A stretch of DNA of 64,000 bases from Burkholderia pyrrocinia (GTDB lineage: Bacteria; Pseudomonadota; Gammaproteobacteria; Burkholderiales; Burkholderiaceae). Below are positions 35,195-45,100 of this stretch, in pieces (position 1 is the first letter of the stretch; each line of letters opens with the position of its first letter). The position numbers and the translations under genes were made by a program. The notes under the pieces are model-generated. The model did no database searches. It was not told the DNA's origin and saw only the letters and a list, made by a program, of their open reading frames with translations. Location of the stretch: contig NZ_CP024902.1 of the NCBI RefSeq assembly GCF_003330765.1, positions 1,612,001-1,676,000 of the forward strand. The letters are read 5' to 3'.

Positions 35195-35703
35195 GGCCCG
35201 GGAAGCGCGATCAAGTTTGTTTCGCTACGCTAACTCGCTCTCATCGTCGACGCGGAGCACCCGAGATAGTTCGCTAGCGAATGGCTTATCCTGGCGTCCG
35301 ACGGGTGTCGCACGAAATCAGCGAACTCGAAGTCAACACGTTCTCACGTTCTCCAAGACATGATAGCACTGGCATCGACTCGCGGCGATCCGCTCTCTAC
35401 AGGATGGCCAAGGCGTTGCACGTCGGGCTCATATGTGCGAAAGGACTCCGTTCAACTCATACAAGCAAATACCAACGGTCCCCTTACGGCACGTAGGCCC
35501 GCAAACGGGTGTGCCGTCGCCCGACGTCGGAACCCTTCGATCGATTTGCGATGGCACTTTGTCCGGAGTCGATGGAGATTTCAGTTGAACACATGTTCAA
35601 TATCAACGAGAATGTGGGTAGGAGTAGCCGTTTACGTCGACCCTTGTCGGGTTGAACATCCACTCAGGTAAATTGTAATCGACCGGTAGGAGGAAGCTGC
35701 ATC
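35195..35703. other. Intergenic region with an inverted repeat before the nitronate monooxygenase
   Basis: No supported gene. TTGAAC-ACAT-GTTCAA at 35585-35600 is a perfect 6-bp inverted repeat about 100 bp before the nitronate monooxygenase start and may be a regulator site. TAGGAGGAAG (35686-35695) is that gene's ribosome binding site. Confidence 0.45.
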
Positions 35704-36696
35704 ATGCGCCCTCAGATGTTCAAGACGCGAATCACCGATCTGCTCGGCATTCGCCACCCGCTTCTTTGCGGCGGTCTCGGGCCTCGTGTGTCCGACGCAC
35801 GGTATGTCGCGGCGGTCGTCAATGCGGGCGGTATGGGTTTCATTGTCGGTGCCGGCTTTCCGGATCCCGACGAATTTCGCAACGAATTGCGCACCTGCCG
35901 CGAACTGGCCGGTGCGAAGAACTTCGGCGTCAATCTCTACATCTCGCGGCAAGCGGGCGGAGTGGAGCGAGTCGAGCAACAGATCCGCATTCTGATCGAA
36001 GAGAAGATTGCCTGCGTCGAGACGTCCGGTGCGATACCGGAAGGAGTCATACCGCCGCTAAAGGAGGCGGGCATCAAGGTTTTGCACAAGGTGGCCGCTG
36101 TGCGCTATGCGCATACGGCGGTGCGGATGGGTGTCGACGGCGTAATTGTCGTTGGCAATGAATGTGGCGGCCATCCCGGTATTTATCAGATCGGCAGCAT
36201 CGTGCAGGCCGCGCAGGCACCGCGGGAAATCGCGTTACCTGTTGTGATTGGTGGCGGCATCGGTACCGGTCGGCAGCTTGCCGGCGTGCTTGCGATGGGC
36301 GCCGACGCGGTCACCATGGGTACGCGCATGATGGTTGCCGAAGAGTTGTGGATCCATCCTGAGGTCAAGGCGAAGGTGGTGGCGGGCAACGGCAGCGAAA
36401 GCGTCGTTGTCAAGTCTGCGATTCGCGATCACCATCGCGTTCTGCGCAATGAGAGTGCCGAGGCGGTCATGGAACTCGATCGCGCGCAGGTGACCGATTT
36501 CGAGCAGTTCCGTCCCCACGTCATGGGCGCACTCGCGCACAATGCTTACGTGACAGGCGACACGCGCAAGGGCATGATCGACTATGGCCATGCCGCGGTC
36601 TTTGCCGACGAGGTCAGGAAGGTCGAGGCCATATTCGATGAGATCATCGACGACGCGGTAGCTGCGTCGAGCCGACTGGGTAGGCTGACTACGTAG
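35704..36696 (+). CDS. Nitronate monooxygenase-family flavoprotein
   Basis: A 330-residue FMN-dependent TIM-barrel enzyme of the NMO (2-nitropropane dioxygenase) family. LLGIRHPLLCGGLGPRVSDA is the N-terminal pocket, VVGNECGGHPGI corresponds to the 'EAGGHxG' catalytic His/FMN loop, and PVVIGGGIGTGRQLAGVLAMGADAVTMGTRMM holds the phosphate-binding strands. Members oxidise nitronates, but many act as enoyl reductases or on unknown substrates. It lies outside the five-element regulon, beyond the IS256, so a link with the hydroxyquinol pathway is uncertain. Confidence 0.88.
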   Translation: MRPQMFKTRITDLLGIRHPLLCGGLGPRVSDARYVAAVVNAGGMGFIVGAGFPDPDEFRNELRTCRELAGAKNFGVNLYISRQAGGVERVEQQIRILIEEKIACVETSGAIPEGVIPPLKEAGIKVLHKVAAVRYAHTAVRMGVDGVIVVGNECGGHPGIYQIGSIVQAAQAPREIALPVVIGGGIGTGRQLAGVLAMGADAVTMGTRMMVAEELWIHPEVKAKVVAGNGSESVVVKSAIRDHHRVLRNESAEAVMELDRAQVTDFEQFRPHVMGALAHNAYVTGDTRKGMIDYGHAAVFADEVRKVEAIFDEIIDDAVAASSRLGRLTT

Positions 36697-37044
36697 ACGG
36701 CTTGCATGGCGGCGATAGTGCGGGGCGCGGACCGGACGATTCAGCATTCATGAGCCTTGGGCTATAGTCTGCCGCGTACGGGGTGAGGGATACAGTAAGT
36801 TCAATTCCAACACCGTGGACGTTGCGTGATGCCCGGCTTCGACGCGCTTACGAGCCGTCTCTAAGCCTCCGAACAAAGAGGTAAGATCGCTACTCGGAAC
36901 GTTCAAAGGCGTTTCCACAGGCGGCTTGAGACGCGTTTTTCTTGCCGCGTGTTGTGCGTTCTGACGGAGCCCGGCGGACACGGGAATTGGACTCCCTTTG
37001 TCAGTTCATGGGAATCGACTCTACCTGTTCCGAGTGAAAACGGG
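36697..37044. other. Intergenic region
   Basis: 348 bp with no supported gene or clear signal. Confidence 0.35.
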
Positions 37045-37305
37045 CTAGAAAACCGTACCTCCTTCTCGGCATTGAGGTCCTAGTCGTACTGTCGTAGACG
37101 GCTTGATACGGCTCCTGTGGCTGCTGAATAAGCCACTCCACATTTCGAAGAGAACCAGTTCGTCCGCCGCGTCGCGGTCTTCGCTGAGCACTGCACTCAC
37201 GAACGATGGTTCTTCGGCCATCGCTCGCATCAGTTCGTTGAGATGCGGCACGAACAGGGGTTTGGTCGTGGGAGTGAGCTTGAATCGGACGTAGAGAGAT
37301 GGCAC
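37045..37305 (-). pseudogene. Truncated ABM-domain (quinol monooxygenase-like) gene
   Basis: The first ~57 residues (SLYVRFKLTPTTKPLFVPHL, then EEPSFVSAVLSEDRDAADEL and LFEMW) match the antibiotic-biosynthesis monooxygenase fold of YgiN-like quinol monooxygenases. After 'LFEMW' the sequence changes to an arginine/serine-rich tail with no resemblance to the family, whose members continue for about 40 residues. It looks like a 3'-truncated copy and is surrounded by other debris. Confidence 0.55.
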
Positions 37306-37475
37306 GGTGCGTATTCCTCAGCGTTCGCTTTGCTGGCGATGAACTCCACGCGAGGCTGACGATGGGAGCTCTGTCGAGCCGTCGACGGCTCGGTGCTCGG
37401 CCTCGCGGGAGGAAATTTCATCCACCGAAGCTGCGTTGGGACAGGGGTAGCAACGACCAGTAGATAGACCGCGTG

Positions 37476-37625
37476 CGCATGGATATGGCCGCGGCGTTCG
37501 GTCGACGTGTACTGTGTTTCGATCTTTCTTAAGATCGGCCGGGAGCATCCTGATTTCCGGTTCACGATGACCTTCTCCGATTACATCATTGACCCGATTG
37601 AGGAGGGCGTCGGCCCCGGAGTGCG
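37476..37625 (+). pseudogene. Decayed LysR fragment related to the 32859 regulator
   Basis: About 50 codons match the 32859 product in its linker and effector domain: DMAAAFGRRVL, a frameshift, then FLKIGREHPDFRFTMTFSDY and IIDPIEEGVGPGVR (compare PAAFGRRVL, LKIGREHLDLQFTMTFSD, IIDPIEEGVDLVVR). The DNA-binding domain and C-terminus are gone. Confidence 0.7.
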
Positions 37626-37823
37626 TTCGCATCGTCACATTTCCACAATAGATCCGCCTCCTGAGCAACTTCCGACACGGCAATTGTCGCGTTAGTGGAT
37701 GCTTCGTAAGAGGGCGTATTGCGAGTCATACCACTTGTACAGGATCATAGGCGCCACATTGATGCCCCGCAGTGGTGATGCGTCGGACAGTGTTCGCATA
37801 TTCCATAGCTCATCCTGCCCGTA

Positions 37824-38750
37824 TCACGCGGCAAACGTCAGCCAGCGCTGTTCGAGCTTGAGTCTTTTGACGCGTTCGATGAGAAAGTCAGCAAATACCC
37901 GGATTTTTGCAGGGTGATGCAGTCGGCTCTGATAGGCGAGATTGATTGCCAGACGCGGTAGCTGCCAGTCCTCGAGAACAGGAATGAGTCGTCCAGACAC
38001 GATGTCGTCGTGAATGATGTAGAGCGGCTGGACGACAATGCCTAAGCCGGCATGGCCCGCAGCAACGATTACCTGACCTTCATTCGAGTCCAGAGTGCTT
38101 GTTATCGAGACGTTGCACTCTTCCGTGCCTCGACGCAGATGAAGGGAATACGGATCTGCTGCCAGACTGTATACGAGCATGTTGTGCCGCTCCAGATCGT
38201 GGGGCGTTTCCGGCCGTCCATGTGCGGCAAGGTACGACGGCGATGCTGCGAGTACCCGCCTAGTTTCCGCGAGACGACGAATCGTAATTCCCGAGTCACC
38301 TTCGTGTTCTTTTGTCCGGATAGCGATGTCGATCCCTGCTTCTATGAAGTTCCGATATTGGTTCGCCGCGACAATCTGAACGGACATGTTGGGGTAACGT
38401 TGCAGGAATTCCGGCAGGGCAGGCGCGATATGCATCATCGCAAAGGAAACGGAGCTTGTGACGCGCAATACGCCTCGAGGATTAAGCGCTTCCTCTGATG
38501 CGATTGAATCCGCTTCCGTCAATTCGGCAAGGACGACAGTACACCGTCGATGGTACTCGCGCCCCGCATCTGTCAGCCACATACGGCGAGTAGTACGTTC
38601 GATCAAGCGAGTACCAAGGCGCTCCTCGAGCGCGCTCAGTGTGCGACTCGCCGCAGCGTTGGACATATCCAACTGTTCCGCGGCCTTCGACAGACTACCA
38701 AGGTCGGCTGTTAGAACGAACAACTGCAGTTGAGTCCAGCGGTCCATCAT
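37824..38750 (-). CDS. LysR-family transcriptional regulator
   Basis: A 308-residue LTTR. The HTH lies in residues 5-65 (LFVLTADLGSLSKAAEQLDM, SNAAASRTLSALEERLGTRL), followed by the usual linker and an effector domain (GVLRVTSSVSFAMMHIAPALP, AGIDIAIRTKEH, GHAGLGIVVQPLYI). The start could be either of two adjacent ATGs (38750 or 38747). No divergent partner gene remains within 1.3 kb, so its target is not evident. It differs clearly from the 32859 regulator. Confidence 0.9.
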   Translation of the reverse strand: MMDRWTQLQLFVLTADLGSLSKAAEQLDMSNAAASRTLSALEERLGTRLIERTTRRMWLTDAGREYHRRCTVVLAELTEADSIASEEALNPRGVLRVTSSVSFAMMHIAPALPEFLQRYPNMSVQIVAANQYRNFIEAGIDIAIRTKEHEGDSGITIRRLAETRRVLAASPSYLAAHGRPETPHDLERHNMLVYSLAADPYSLHLRRGTEECNVSITSTLDSNEGQVIVAAGHAGLGIVVQPLYIIHDDIVSGRLIPVLEDWQLPRLAINLAYQSRLHHPAKIRVFADFLIERVKRLKLEQRWLTFAA

Positions 38751-40090
38751 TTTCCTCGTCTTGGCATTGCGGAAGAATCAGGAAAGATTGTTTCATCCGC
38801 TTGACGTCAATATGCCGCAGACGTGAGATTCAATAAACACACTTAGGCTCGCCAGTTTGTAGAGTTTTTTTCTCCAGTGGTTTGGAAGGGGCCTGATGTT
38901 GTTGGAACGAAGTGGCCGGTCTAACGCAGTGCAGCCGAGATGACAGGCGCAGTTGCGCGCGGTTGCGTCACGGTGCATCGAATCTTCAAGGCGTGCCCTC
39001 TAGTTGGAGGTTTCTTCGAGGTGGACTTGCCCATCCATTGGCCACAAAGTGTAGAGCGTGACGCTACCGTCGCCCATCAGGTCACCTCCAATGCCATCAC
39101 CGGGTCTACTGGGTATCATTCCCATAGCGTCAGTGGTGTTGTGCCGATGACTAAACGTCCGTATCTAGCAGTAGAGCGCGAAGTGGCCGGTGATTTCTTT
39201 CGACGCACCAATGGGCGCATTGCGATCGATGAGGCAGCCATCTTTCACGGGCCGTCACGTGTTCCGCACGAACCAGGTCCGCTTCGCGGTGCCGAGCAGC
39301 GAGCCGCGACTCGACGAAGGTGGCCGGCGCCGACAGCGTTTCGGCGAACCGGGTCGCCTAGTTCGGCGTGAGTTCCGCGAACGCGCCTGCGAACCACGTG
39401 GTCAGGGCGCCCGGATTGAACACTTGCACATGCGCGTCGCGGCATTACAGGGTCAACTCCATCGACATCGCCGCCGACGAGTTGCCCGTAGCGCGCAAAC
39501 AGGAATGTCCGCGAGCGCGAGCCACGGGACAACGAAGATCCCTAATACTTGACATAATTAACACTGGCGCCAGAAAGCCTATAGTAACTATAGGGATTTA
39601 AGAGCCGAGTACGCCAGTTCCCGTCGGACGGTATACCGTCCGATTGTGCGGGGCGCGGGCTGGAGTACGGAACGCCCAGCCTAATGCGGTCAACAGTCGC
39701 CCAAGCTGCCGCTTCAGCGCGCACGACAATGCCCTACGGGATGACCACGGCAAGTTTCGATGCTGCGTTTCGCGTGATAGCGGCGGCTCGTGGTATTAGC
39801 ATTGTGCTCGTTGTGCCTGCCGGGATCTGCCGGCCGGAGCTCGATAGATAGGCGAACCCTCTCGAACCGACGCGTGGTAGCAGTTCCGATTCGGCGTGAG
39901 CCTCATCGCTTTCTAGTGCGTGCAGAGCCGTTCATCGCGGAGATGGAAATCTGCGAAAAGAGGCCGCCGCATGATTGCGAACGCGATGTCCGAGGACGAA
40001 TATTCCAGCGTAATATATTCGTCTAATTGGACTGCCTGACCGGCCGGCGGCAAGCGGCGGCGGAGTTCGAAGAAGCGAGAGACCAAATCT
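38751..40090. other. 1.3-kb region of decayed or non-coding sequence
   Basis: On the minus strand between about 39450 and 39240 a frame with good composition (VFNPGALTTWFAGAFAELTP, then TRFAETLSAPATFVESRLAA) is broken by a stop, so it looks like remains of a gene I cannot identify. A 17-bp palindrome CCTATAG-TAA-CTATAGG is at 39578-39594, next to TTGACA (39549-39554) and CTGGCGCCAG (39563-39572). No intact gene is supported. Confidence 0.45.
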
Positions 40091-42493
40091 ATGAGCCGCA
40101 AGGCAAAAAAATCGGGTGCCGGGCTGGGTGTGCTCATCGTGGCACTATTGATTGCTATCGTTGTGGCCCCGAAAGGGAGCTGGACGGTTGCATTCGTGTT
40201 CTCCCTTATCTGTGTGAGCATTTCCGCCCTTACGAAGAAAAAGGAATTGCCAACGACAACGAACTCCGTGAGCACAAGCTCGACGGAGTCGCAATCTGTT
40301 AGGCCGGCGGACGTTATGCCAAAAGCTACATTAGAGTCCCGGTCAGAGCAGAGCGAGGATTTTTTGACAGTAACTCTGTCGTCTGATTCAACTAGCTCAT
40401 CCTATCGCATCGCGCCTCCGAGCGTCGAGACTTCTCCAGAAGTTCGCTGGATCAACCGAGGTGAGGCGGTAGACATCGCCGGAACGACGATTACCGGAGG
40501 TATGTTCTTTCTTGGTACGCCGCGACGGGGCGAGGGGTACCAGGGCCTCGATGCTTGCGCCGTTGTTCCGAATTCGAACGTGGCAGCGAAAGGGAGTGAA
40601 AGCTCGGTTGGGCCGGAAGATTACTGGTTGAGTTACAACTCGTTTTCGGCTGCACATCGACGAACATATATCCAGTGGCTGGCATCCGACCGGTCAGATC
40701 CGAAGTTGCATCGAGGTTTCGTACAGTTCTATCTCTCCGGGCTCGAACGTCGCGTTCTCGTGGATGGGATGCAGGGGCGCGTCGAAAAGGGGGAGTTCGA
40801 CGCTATCGCGACTGAGTTGCAGCGTCTGAAAACTTTATATTCAAACACGCTTTCCACGGGCGCTGTCGACAATCTGCTCGAGTTCATCTCCGTACATTCG
40901 GTGCATCCCAGGCGGCAGTATGAGCAGAAGCCAGGCCCAATCAGCAACACATTCGAAGTGCCACTTAGCATACGCGTAGCGTTTGGCCAGGCGTCGGTGG
41001 ACAAAGCTCCCGTTCCTGTCGAGTGGGCACTCGCGTGGGTATTGGGTGACGGTGCTGTCAACAAGCGTACGCCGGTGACCCGTTGTGCCCGCGAATTCCG
41101 TCAGTTGTTCGAGCAGAAGTATGCCGAGAAGTATCGCGAGGGGATGAGACTACCCCTAAACAAGACGAAGCTTCGTTCACCTGCGTACACATCGTTCTAC
41201 GCGCTCCGCGAAATTGAATATCCGGACTACATTACCTCGTTGCCCGATCTCACGGCCGTGACCGGGCCGAGAAACAAGCTTCAGGAGTTGGTGTACGAGT
41301 GCACTGATGCACTGGATGCTTACAGCAGATTTTTGGGGCGGAACCCAGACGCAGAGGGTACGCTGGAAAGCACCCTTCTACTCCCCGTTGAGCTTTGGCA
41401 GGAGAGCGCGCGACTCGAACTCGAAACGCTCGTCACGTCAGTCGCTAGTAGTACCCTCGTGACAACTTTCGGAAATCTGTTTGAGCGGTTCAAGGCAGCA
41501 GGGAACCTCACGCGTGACAAGCTGGCGACCCTCGCTCGCGTGCTTGGAGAAGCCGGCGTAGCAATGGAGCCGGATGTGCGAATTTCGGGGCGAACACCCA
41601 AGAACACGGATTTTGTGGCGTTGTATACGACGCCACCTAGCAATTCCACAAACCTGGCGGACGAGACATATCTCACGCTAGCGCTGATGGTGGACATGGC
41701 TGCTTCGATCGCGATGGCTGATGGGGCGGCGACGGAGCCCGAAATTGCGCTCATCTACCGACAGATTGAATCGTGGTCGCAGATGGCCCCACGTCAGCAG
41801 GATCGGCTCAAAGCACGTGTGCAGGTGCAAATCGCACAACCGCCGACTTTGACAAGCCTCAAAAAGCGGCTTGAGCCACTGTCGGTGGACGCGAAGCATT
41901 CCCTTGCAACGCTGCTGATCCAGACCGCAAACGCGGACGGCGTCGTGTCGCCGGCAGAAGTCAAACTGCTTGAAAAAGTGTACCAGACGCTTGGACTCGA
42001 TCCGCAGCGGCTATATTGTGATCTCCACGGTAATGCTGTCGTTGGTTCTCCAAGTCAATCACAAGCGCACACCAACGCTCCTATGTTGAAGGTTGTGTCG
42101 TCGCAGCCGGCCTTCACACTTGATTCGGCTCGAATCGAAGCGCTCCAAAAGGAGACTGCAAAGGTTTCTGCAATGTTGGCCGACGTGTTTGCCGACGAGG
42201 GTTCAGGCGCTCAGCCAGTTTCGGAGCATGCTGCCGCCCAGGTAACGAAACCAGAATCCTTTAGCTTGCTCGGGATGGACGACGCTCACTCAACGTTCCT
42301 TCGGCTGCTGCTGACGAGGCCGAAATGGGTGCGCGCGGAGTTGGTCGATGCCGCTTCTGACCTCGACATGATGCTAGATGGAGCCATTGAACAGGTCAAT
42401 GAGGCTGCGCTCGATCACTGGGACGAACCTCTCATTGACGGGGACGACCCAATCGAAATTAATCAGGAACTTGCACAACGGTTAGCAGCATGA
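40091..42493 (+). CDS. TerB-N/TerB/TerB-C domain protein
   Basis: An 800-residue protein. Residues 11-48 are strongly hydrophobic (two membrane passes: GVLIVALLIAIVVA and WTVAFVFSLICVSI), then a low-complexity Ser/Thr linker. VRWINRGEAVDIAG to SYNSFSAAHRRTYIQWLASDR begins the TerB-N domain. A TerB-like helical domain with acidic metal-binding pattern is at about 530-650 (SIAMADGAATEPEIALI, TANADGVVSPAEVKLLEKVY), and the C-terminal ~110 residues are TerB-C. TerB modules are linked to tellurite resistance and to membrane-associated stress or phage-defence complexes. It overlaps the BrxD-like gene by 4 bp (ATGA), so the two were made as one unit. Confidence 0.85.
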   Translation: MSRKAKKSGAGLGVLIVALLIAIVVAPKGSWTVAFVFSLICVSISALTKKKELPTTTNSVSTSSTESQSVRPADVMPKATLESRSEQSEDFLTVTLSSDSTSSSYRIAPPSVETSPEVRWINRGEAVDIAGTTITGGMFFLGTPRRGEGYQGLDACAVVPNSNVAAKGSESSVGPEDYWLSYNSFSAAHRRTYIQWLASDRSDPKLHRGFVQFYLSGLERRVLVDGMQGRVEKGEFDAIATELQRLKTLYSNTLSTGAVDNLLEFISVHSVHPRRQYEQKPGPISNTFEVPLSIRVAFGQASVDKAPVPVEWALAWVLGDGAVNKRTPVTRCAREFRQLFEQKYAEKYREGMRLPLNKTKLRSPAYTSFYALREIEYPDYITSLPDLTAVTGPRNKLQELVYECTDALDAYSRFLGRNPDAEGTLESTLLLPVELWQESARLELETLVTSVASSTLVTTFGNLFERFKAAGNLTRDKLATLARVLGEAGVAMEPDVRISGRTPKNTDFVALYTTPPSNSTNLADETYLTLALMVDMAASIAMADGAATEPEIALIYRQIESWSQMAPRQQDRLKARVQVQIAQPPTLTSLKKRLEPLSVDAKHSLATLLIQTANADGVVSPAEVKLLEKVYQTLGLDPQRLYCDLHGNAVVGSPSQSQAHTNAPMLKVVSSQPAFTLDSARIEALQKETAKVSAMLADVFADEGSGAQPVSEHAAAQVTKPESFSLLGMDDAHSTFLRLLLTRPKWVRAELVDAASDLDMMLDGAIEQVNEAALDHWDEPLIDGDDPIEINQELAQRLAA

Positions 42494-42633
42494 CAACAAT
42501 TCGTCCCAAGGACCGCGATGCGGTTCTTCAGTCACTCCGCGCGGGCGTCGTTCCGCGAATCGGACAACACCTGATTCAGGTGGGGCGTCAGAAAGAACTC
42601 GATGGAATTGACCCTGTAATCCCGGACACAGCT

Positions 42634-43521
42634 TCACACTAAGGTTGCTGAATCCATCGAGCGCCGGAACTCGCGAGGCGAGCGGTATTTCAGCGCGCTA
42701 TGGGGATGCTTCTCGTTGTAATGCTCGAACGCGATAGCCAGATTGTGTGCAGCGGTCGCCGCGTCCGGCTTCGGCATGAAGGCGACGTAATCGCGCTTCA
42801 TGGTTTTCACGAAGCTCTCTGCCATGCCGTTACTTTGCGGGCTGCACACCGGCGTGGTCAACGGCTTCAGGCCTATGTCCATCGCAAACCGGCGCGTGTC
42901 GTCGGCCGTGTAGCCCGAACCGTTGTCGCTCAACCACTCGATTTCGGATGGCGTATGCAACGCATTGCCGAAGCGATTTTCCACCGCAGCCAGCATCACG
43001 TCGCGCACGATGTCGCCGCTATGGCCTGCCGTCGTGGCCGCCCAGCTCATCGCCTCGCGGTCACAGCAGTCCAGCGCGAACGTTACGCGCAGCGGCTCGC
43101 CGTTGTCGCAGCGAAACTCGAAGCCGTCGGAGCACCATCGCTGATTGCTGCGACCGACAGCCACCTTGCCGTCATGGCGACGTTGCGGCCGAGGTGGAAT
43201 CGGTCGGCGCTGCATCAGCAGCCCGTGCGTACGCATGACGCGATAGATGCGCTTGGCATTGAACGGCACCAGCCCAACGGCAACACGCTCGTTGCGCAAC
43301 GTGCCCCAAACCCGGCGATAGCCATAGCTGGGCAATTCGCCGACGACACGGCGGATTTCTTCGACTACGCTCGCATCGTCGGTCTGCCTCGATTGACGGC
43401 CATCGCGCCACGTCGCCGGACGCGACAGTCGTGCCGATACGTTCGAGCGCGACACGCCGAGAACTTCACAAACCAGTTTCACTGGTCGTCCTCCGGCAGC
43501 GAGGGCGAGTGCGCTATCCAT
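42634..43521 (-). CDS. IS2-like transposase OrfB
   Basis: A 295-residue integrase-core DDE protein: [49 protein letters not shown] and [19 protein letters not shown] give the D-D-E triad with IS2-group spacing. It overlaps OrfA by 43 nt. The OrfB ATG immediately follows a run of seven A (43521-43527), a slippery site that would give the OrfAB fusion by frameshifting. Confidence 0.95.
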   Translation of the reverse strand: MDSALALAAGGRPVKLVCEVLGVSRSNVSARLSRPATWRDGRQSRQTDDASVVEEIRRVVGELPSYGYRRVWGTLRNERVAVGLVPFNAKRIYRVMRTHGLLMQRRPIPPRPQRRHDGKVAVGRSNQRWCSDGFEFRCDNGEPLRVTFALDCCDREAMSWAATTAGHSGDIVRDVMLAAVENRFGNALHTPSEIEWLSDNGSGYTADDTRRFAMDIGLKPLTTPVCSPQSNGMAESFVKTMKRDYVAFMPKPDAATAAHNLAIAFEHYNEKHPHSALKYRSPREFRRSMDSATLV

Positions 43522-43874
43522 TTTTTTGCTCGGCCATACTCGACTGCTTCGCGGAGAATCTCGTTCTCCATGGTCTTCTTGCCGAGCATCCGTTGCAGCT
43601 CGCGAATCTGCTTGAGCGCGTCGGCCAGTTCCGATGCCGGAACCACTTCCTCGCCAGCCTTGACCGCTGACAGGCTCCCGTCCTGGTACAGCTTGCGCCA
43701 GTGGAACAGTTGGTTCGGGTTCACGCCGTGCTGGCGCGCGACCATCGAAACCGACTTCCCCGGCTCGAAACTCTCGCGAACCATCGCCAGCTTTTGCTCC
43801 GCCGTCCAGCGCCGCCGACGCTCCGGGCCCGTCAACACATCCATCACTTCCTGCCTGGTGTTAGTCAAAAACAC
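43479..43874 (-). CDS. IS2-like transposase OrfA
   Basis: A 131-residue HTH_Tnp_1 protein: [40 protein letters not shown] and [10 protein letters not shown] make up the HTH, then a leucine-zipper-like helix ([20 protein letters not shown]). It binds the IS ends and joins OrfB through frameshifting. Confidence 0.95.
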   Translation of the reverse strand: MFLTNTRQEVMDVLTGPERRRRWTAEQKLAMVRESFEPGKSVSMVARQHGVNPNQLFHWRKLYQDGSLSAVKAGEEVVPASELADALKQIRELQRMLGKKTMENEILREAVEYGRAKKWIAHSPSLPEDDQ

Positions 43875-45100
43875 AGTCCTATGCCTACCCGTTAGTTTAA
43901 GCGGGAGACTGTGTCCGGAGATTCAGGGGGCCGTTCCACTCGATGCCTTGATTCAGGACATCGCCCGCGTCGCCGACGGTGGATCGAGCTTCCGCGTGGT
44001 GATCGGTGAGTACGGTGCCGGCAAGACGTTTTTCCTGAATCTGGTACGGGCTATTGCCCTAGAGAAAAAACTTGTCACGGTTCACGCAGATCTGAATCCC
44101 GACCGCCGGTTGCATGCATCGGGCGGACAGGCGCGCTCGTTGTACGCCGAACTAGCCAAGAACATTTCGACACGTACGAAAGCTGATGGCGGTGCCATGG
44201 CGGCCATCGTCGAGAAATTCATCGGTCAAGCGAAAACGGAAGCGAAGGCGGCCGGTCGAACGAGCGAAGAAGTTATTCGAGCCCAACTCAACCAGTTGAC
44301 AGAGATGGTCAACGGATATGATTTCGCTGACGTCATCGCCGCATATTGCCGTGGGTTCGAAGAGGGGAATGAGCAGCTCAAGGGTGATGCCGTTCGTTGG
44401 TTGAGAGGTGAGTTCACTACGAAGACGGATGCTCGTGCCGCGCTCGGCGTACGCACTATCATCGACGACGCGTCGGTCTACGACCAACTTAAGCTAATGG
44501 CACGCTTCGTAAGACTTGCAGGGTACAGCGGGCTTCTAGTGTGCCTCGATGAACTGGTGAATCTTTACAAGCTCGCGAACGTTCAGGCTCGTAACGCGAA
44601 CTACGAACAAATCCTGCGGATTCTGAACGACTCGCTTCAGGGATCTGCTGAAGGGCTGGGATTCGTCCTCGGCGGCACGCCTGAATTTCTGTTGGACTCG
44701 AAACGAGGGCTCTATAGCTATACGGCACTCCAGTCGCGACTCGCTGAAAACACGTTCGCAACGAGCGGGTTCGTCGATTACACAGGTCCGGTCATTCGGC
44801 TTGCCAGTCTCACGCCTGAAGACTTCTATGTTCTGCTGGACAAAATTCGCCTCGTACATGCTTTCGGCGACGAGGCAAAGGCGCAACTGCCGGCAGAAGC
44901 GATTCCCGCTTTCATGGCGCATTGCGCGATGCGTCTCGGCGACCAATATTTTCGCACCCCACGAACAACGATTACCGCCTTCATCAATCTCCTGGCCGTA
45001 CTCGAACAGAATCCAGCTGCTGAATGGCAGCAACTGATCGGAGCGCTCGAAGTCGAGAAAGACACGGGCGGCATGAGCGATGTAGCGACCGAGGGTGACG

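Larger units (their letters stand above)
42603..43938 (-). mobile_element. IS2-like element (IS3 family) inserted in the BrxD-like gene
   Basis: 1336 bp with imperfect inverted ends: TGGAATTGACCCTGTAATCC on the left and TGGAACGGCCCCCTGAATCT on the right (complement). Both are followed by CCGGACACAG, closely like IS2 ends. A 5-bp target duplication CTCGA (42598-42602 and 43939-43943) is intact, so the insertion is recent. Confidence 0.95.

Noticed and set aside
33941..35233. 430-codon plus-strand ORF
   Set aside because: Exactly antisense to the IS256-family transposase; its composition is that of a shadow frame.
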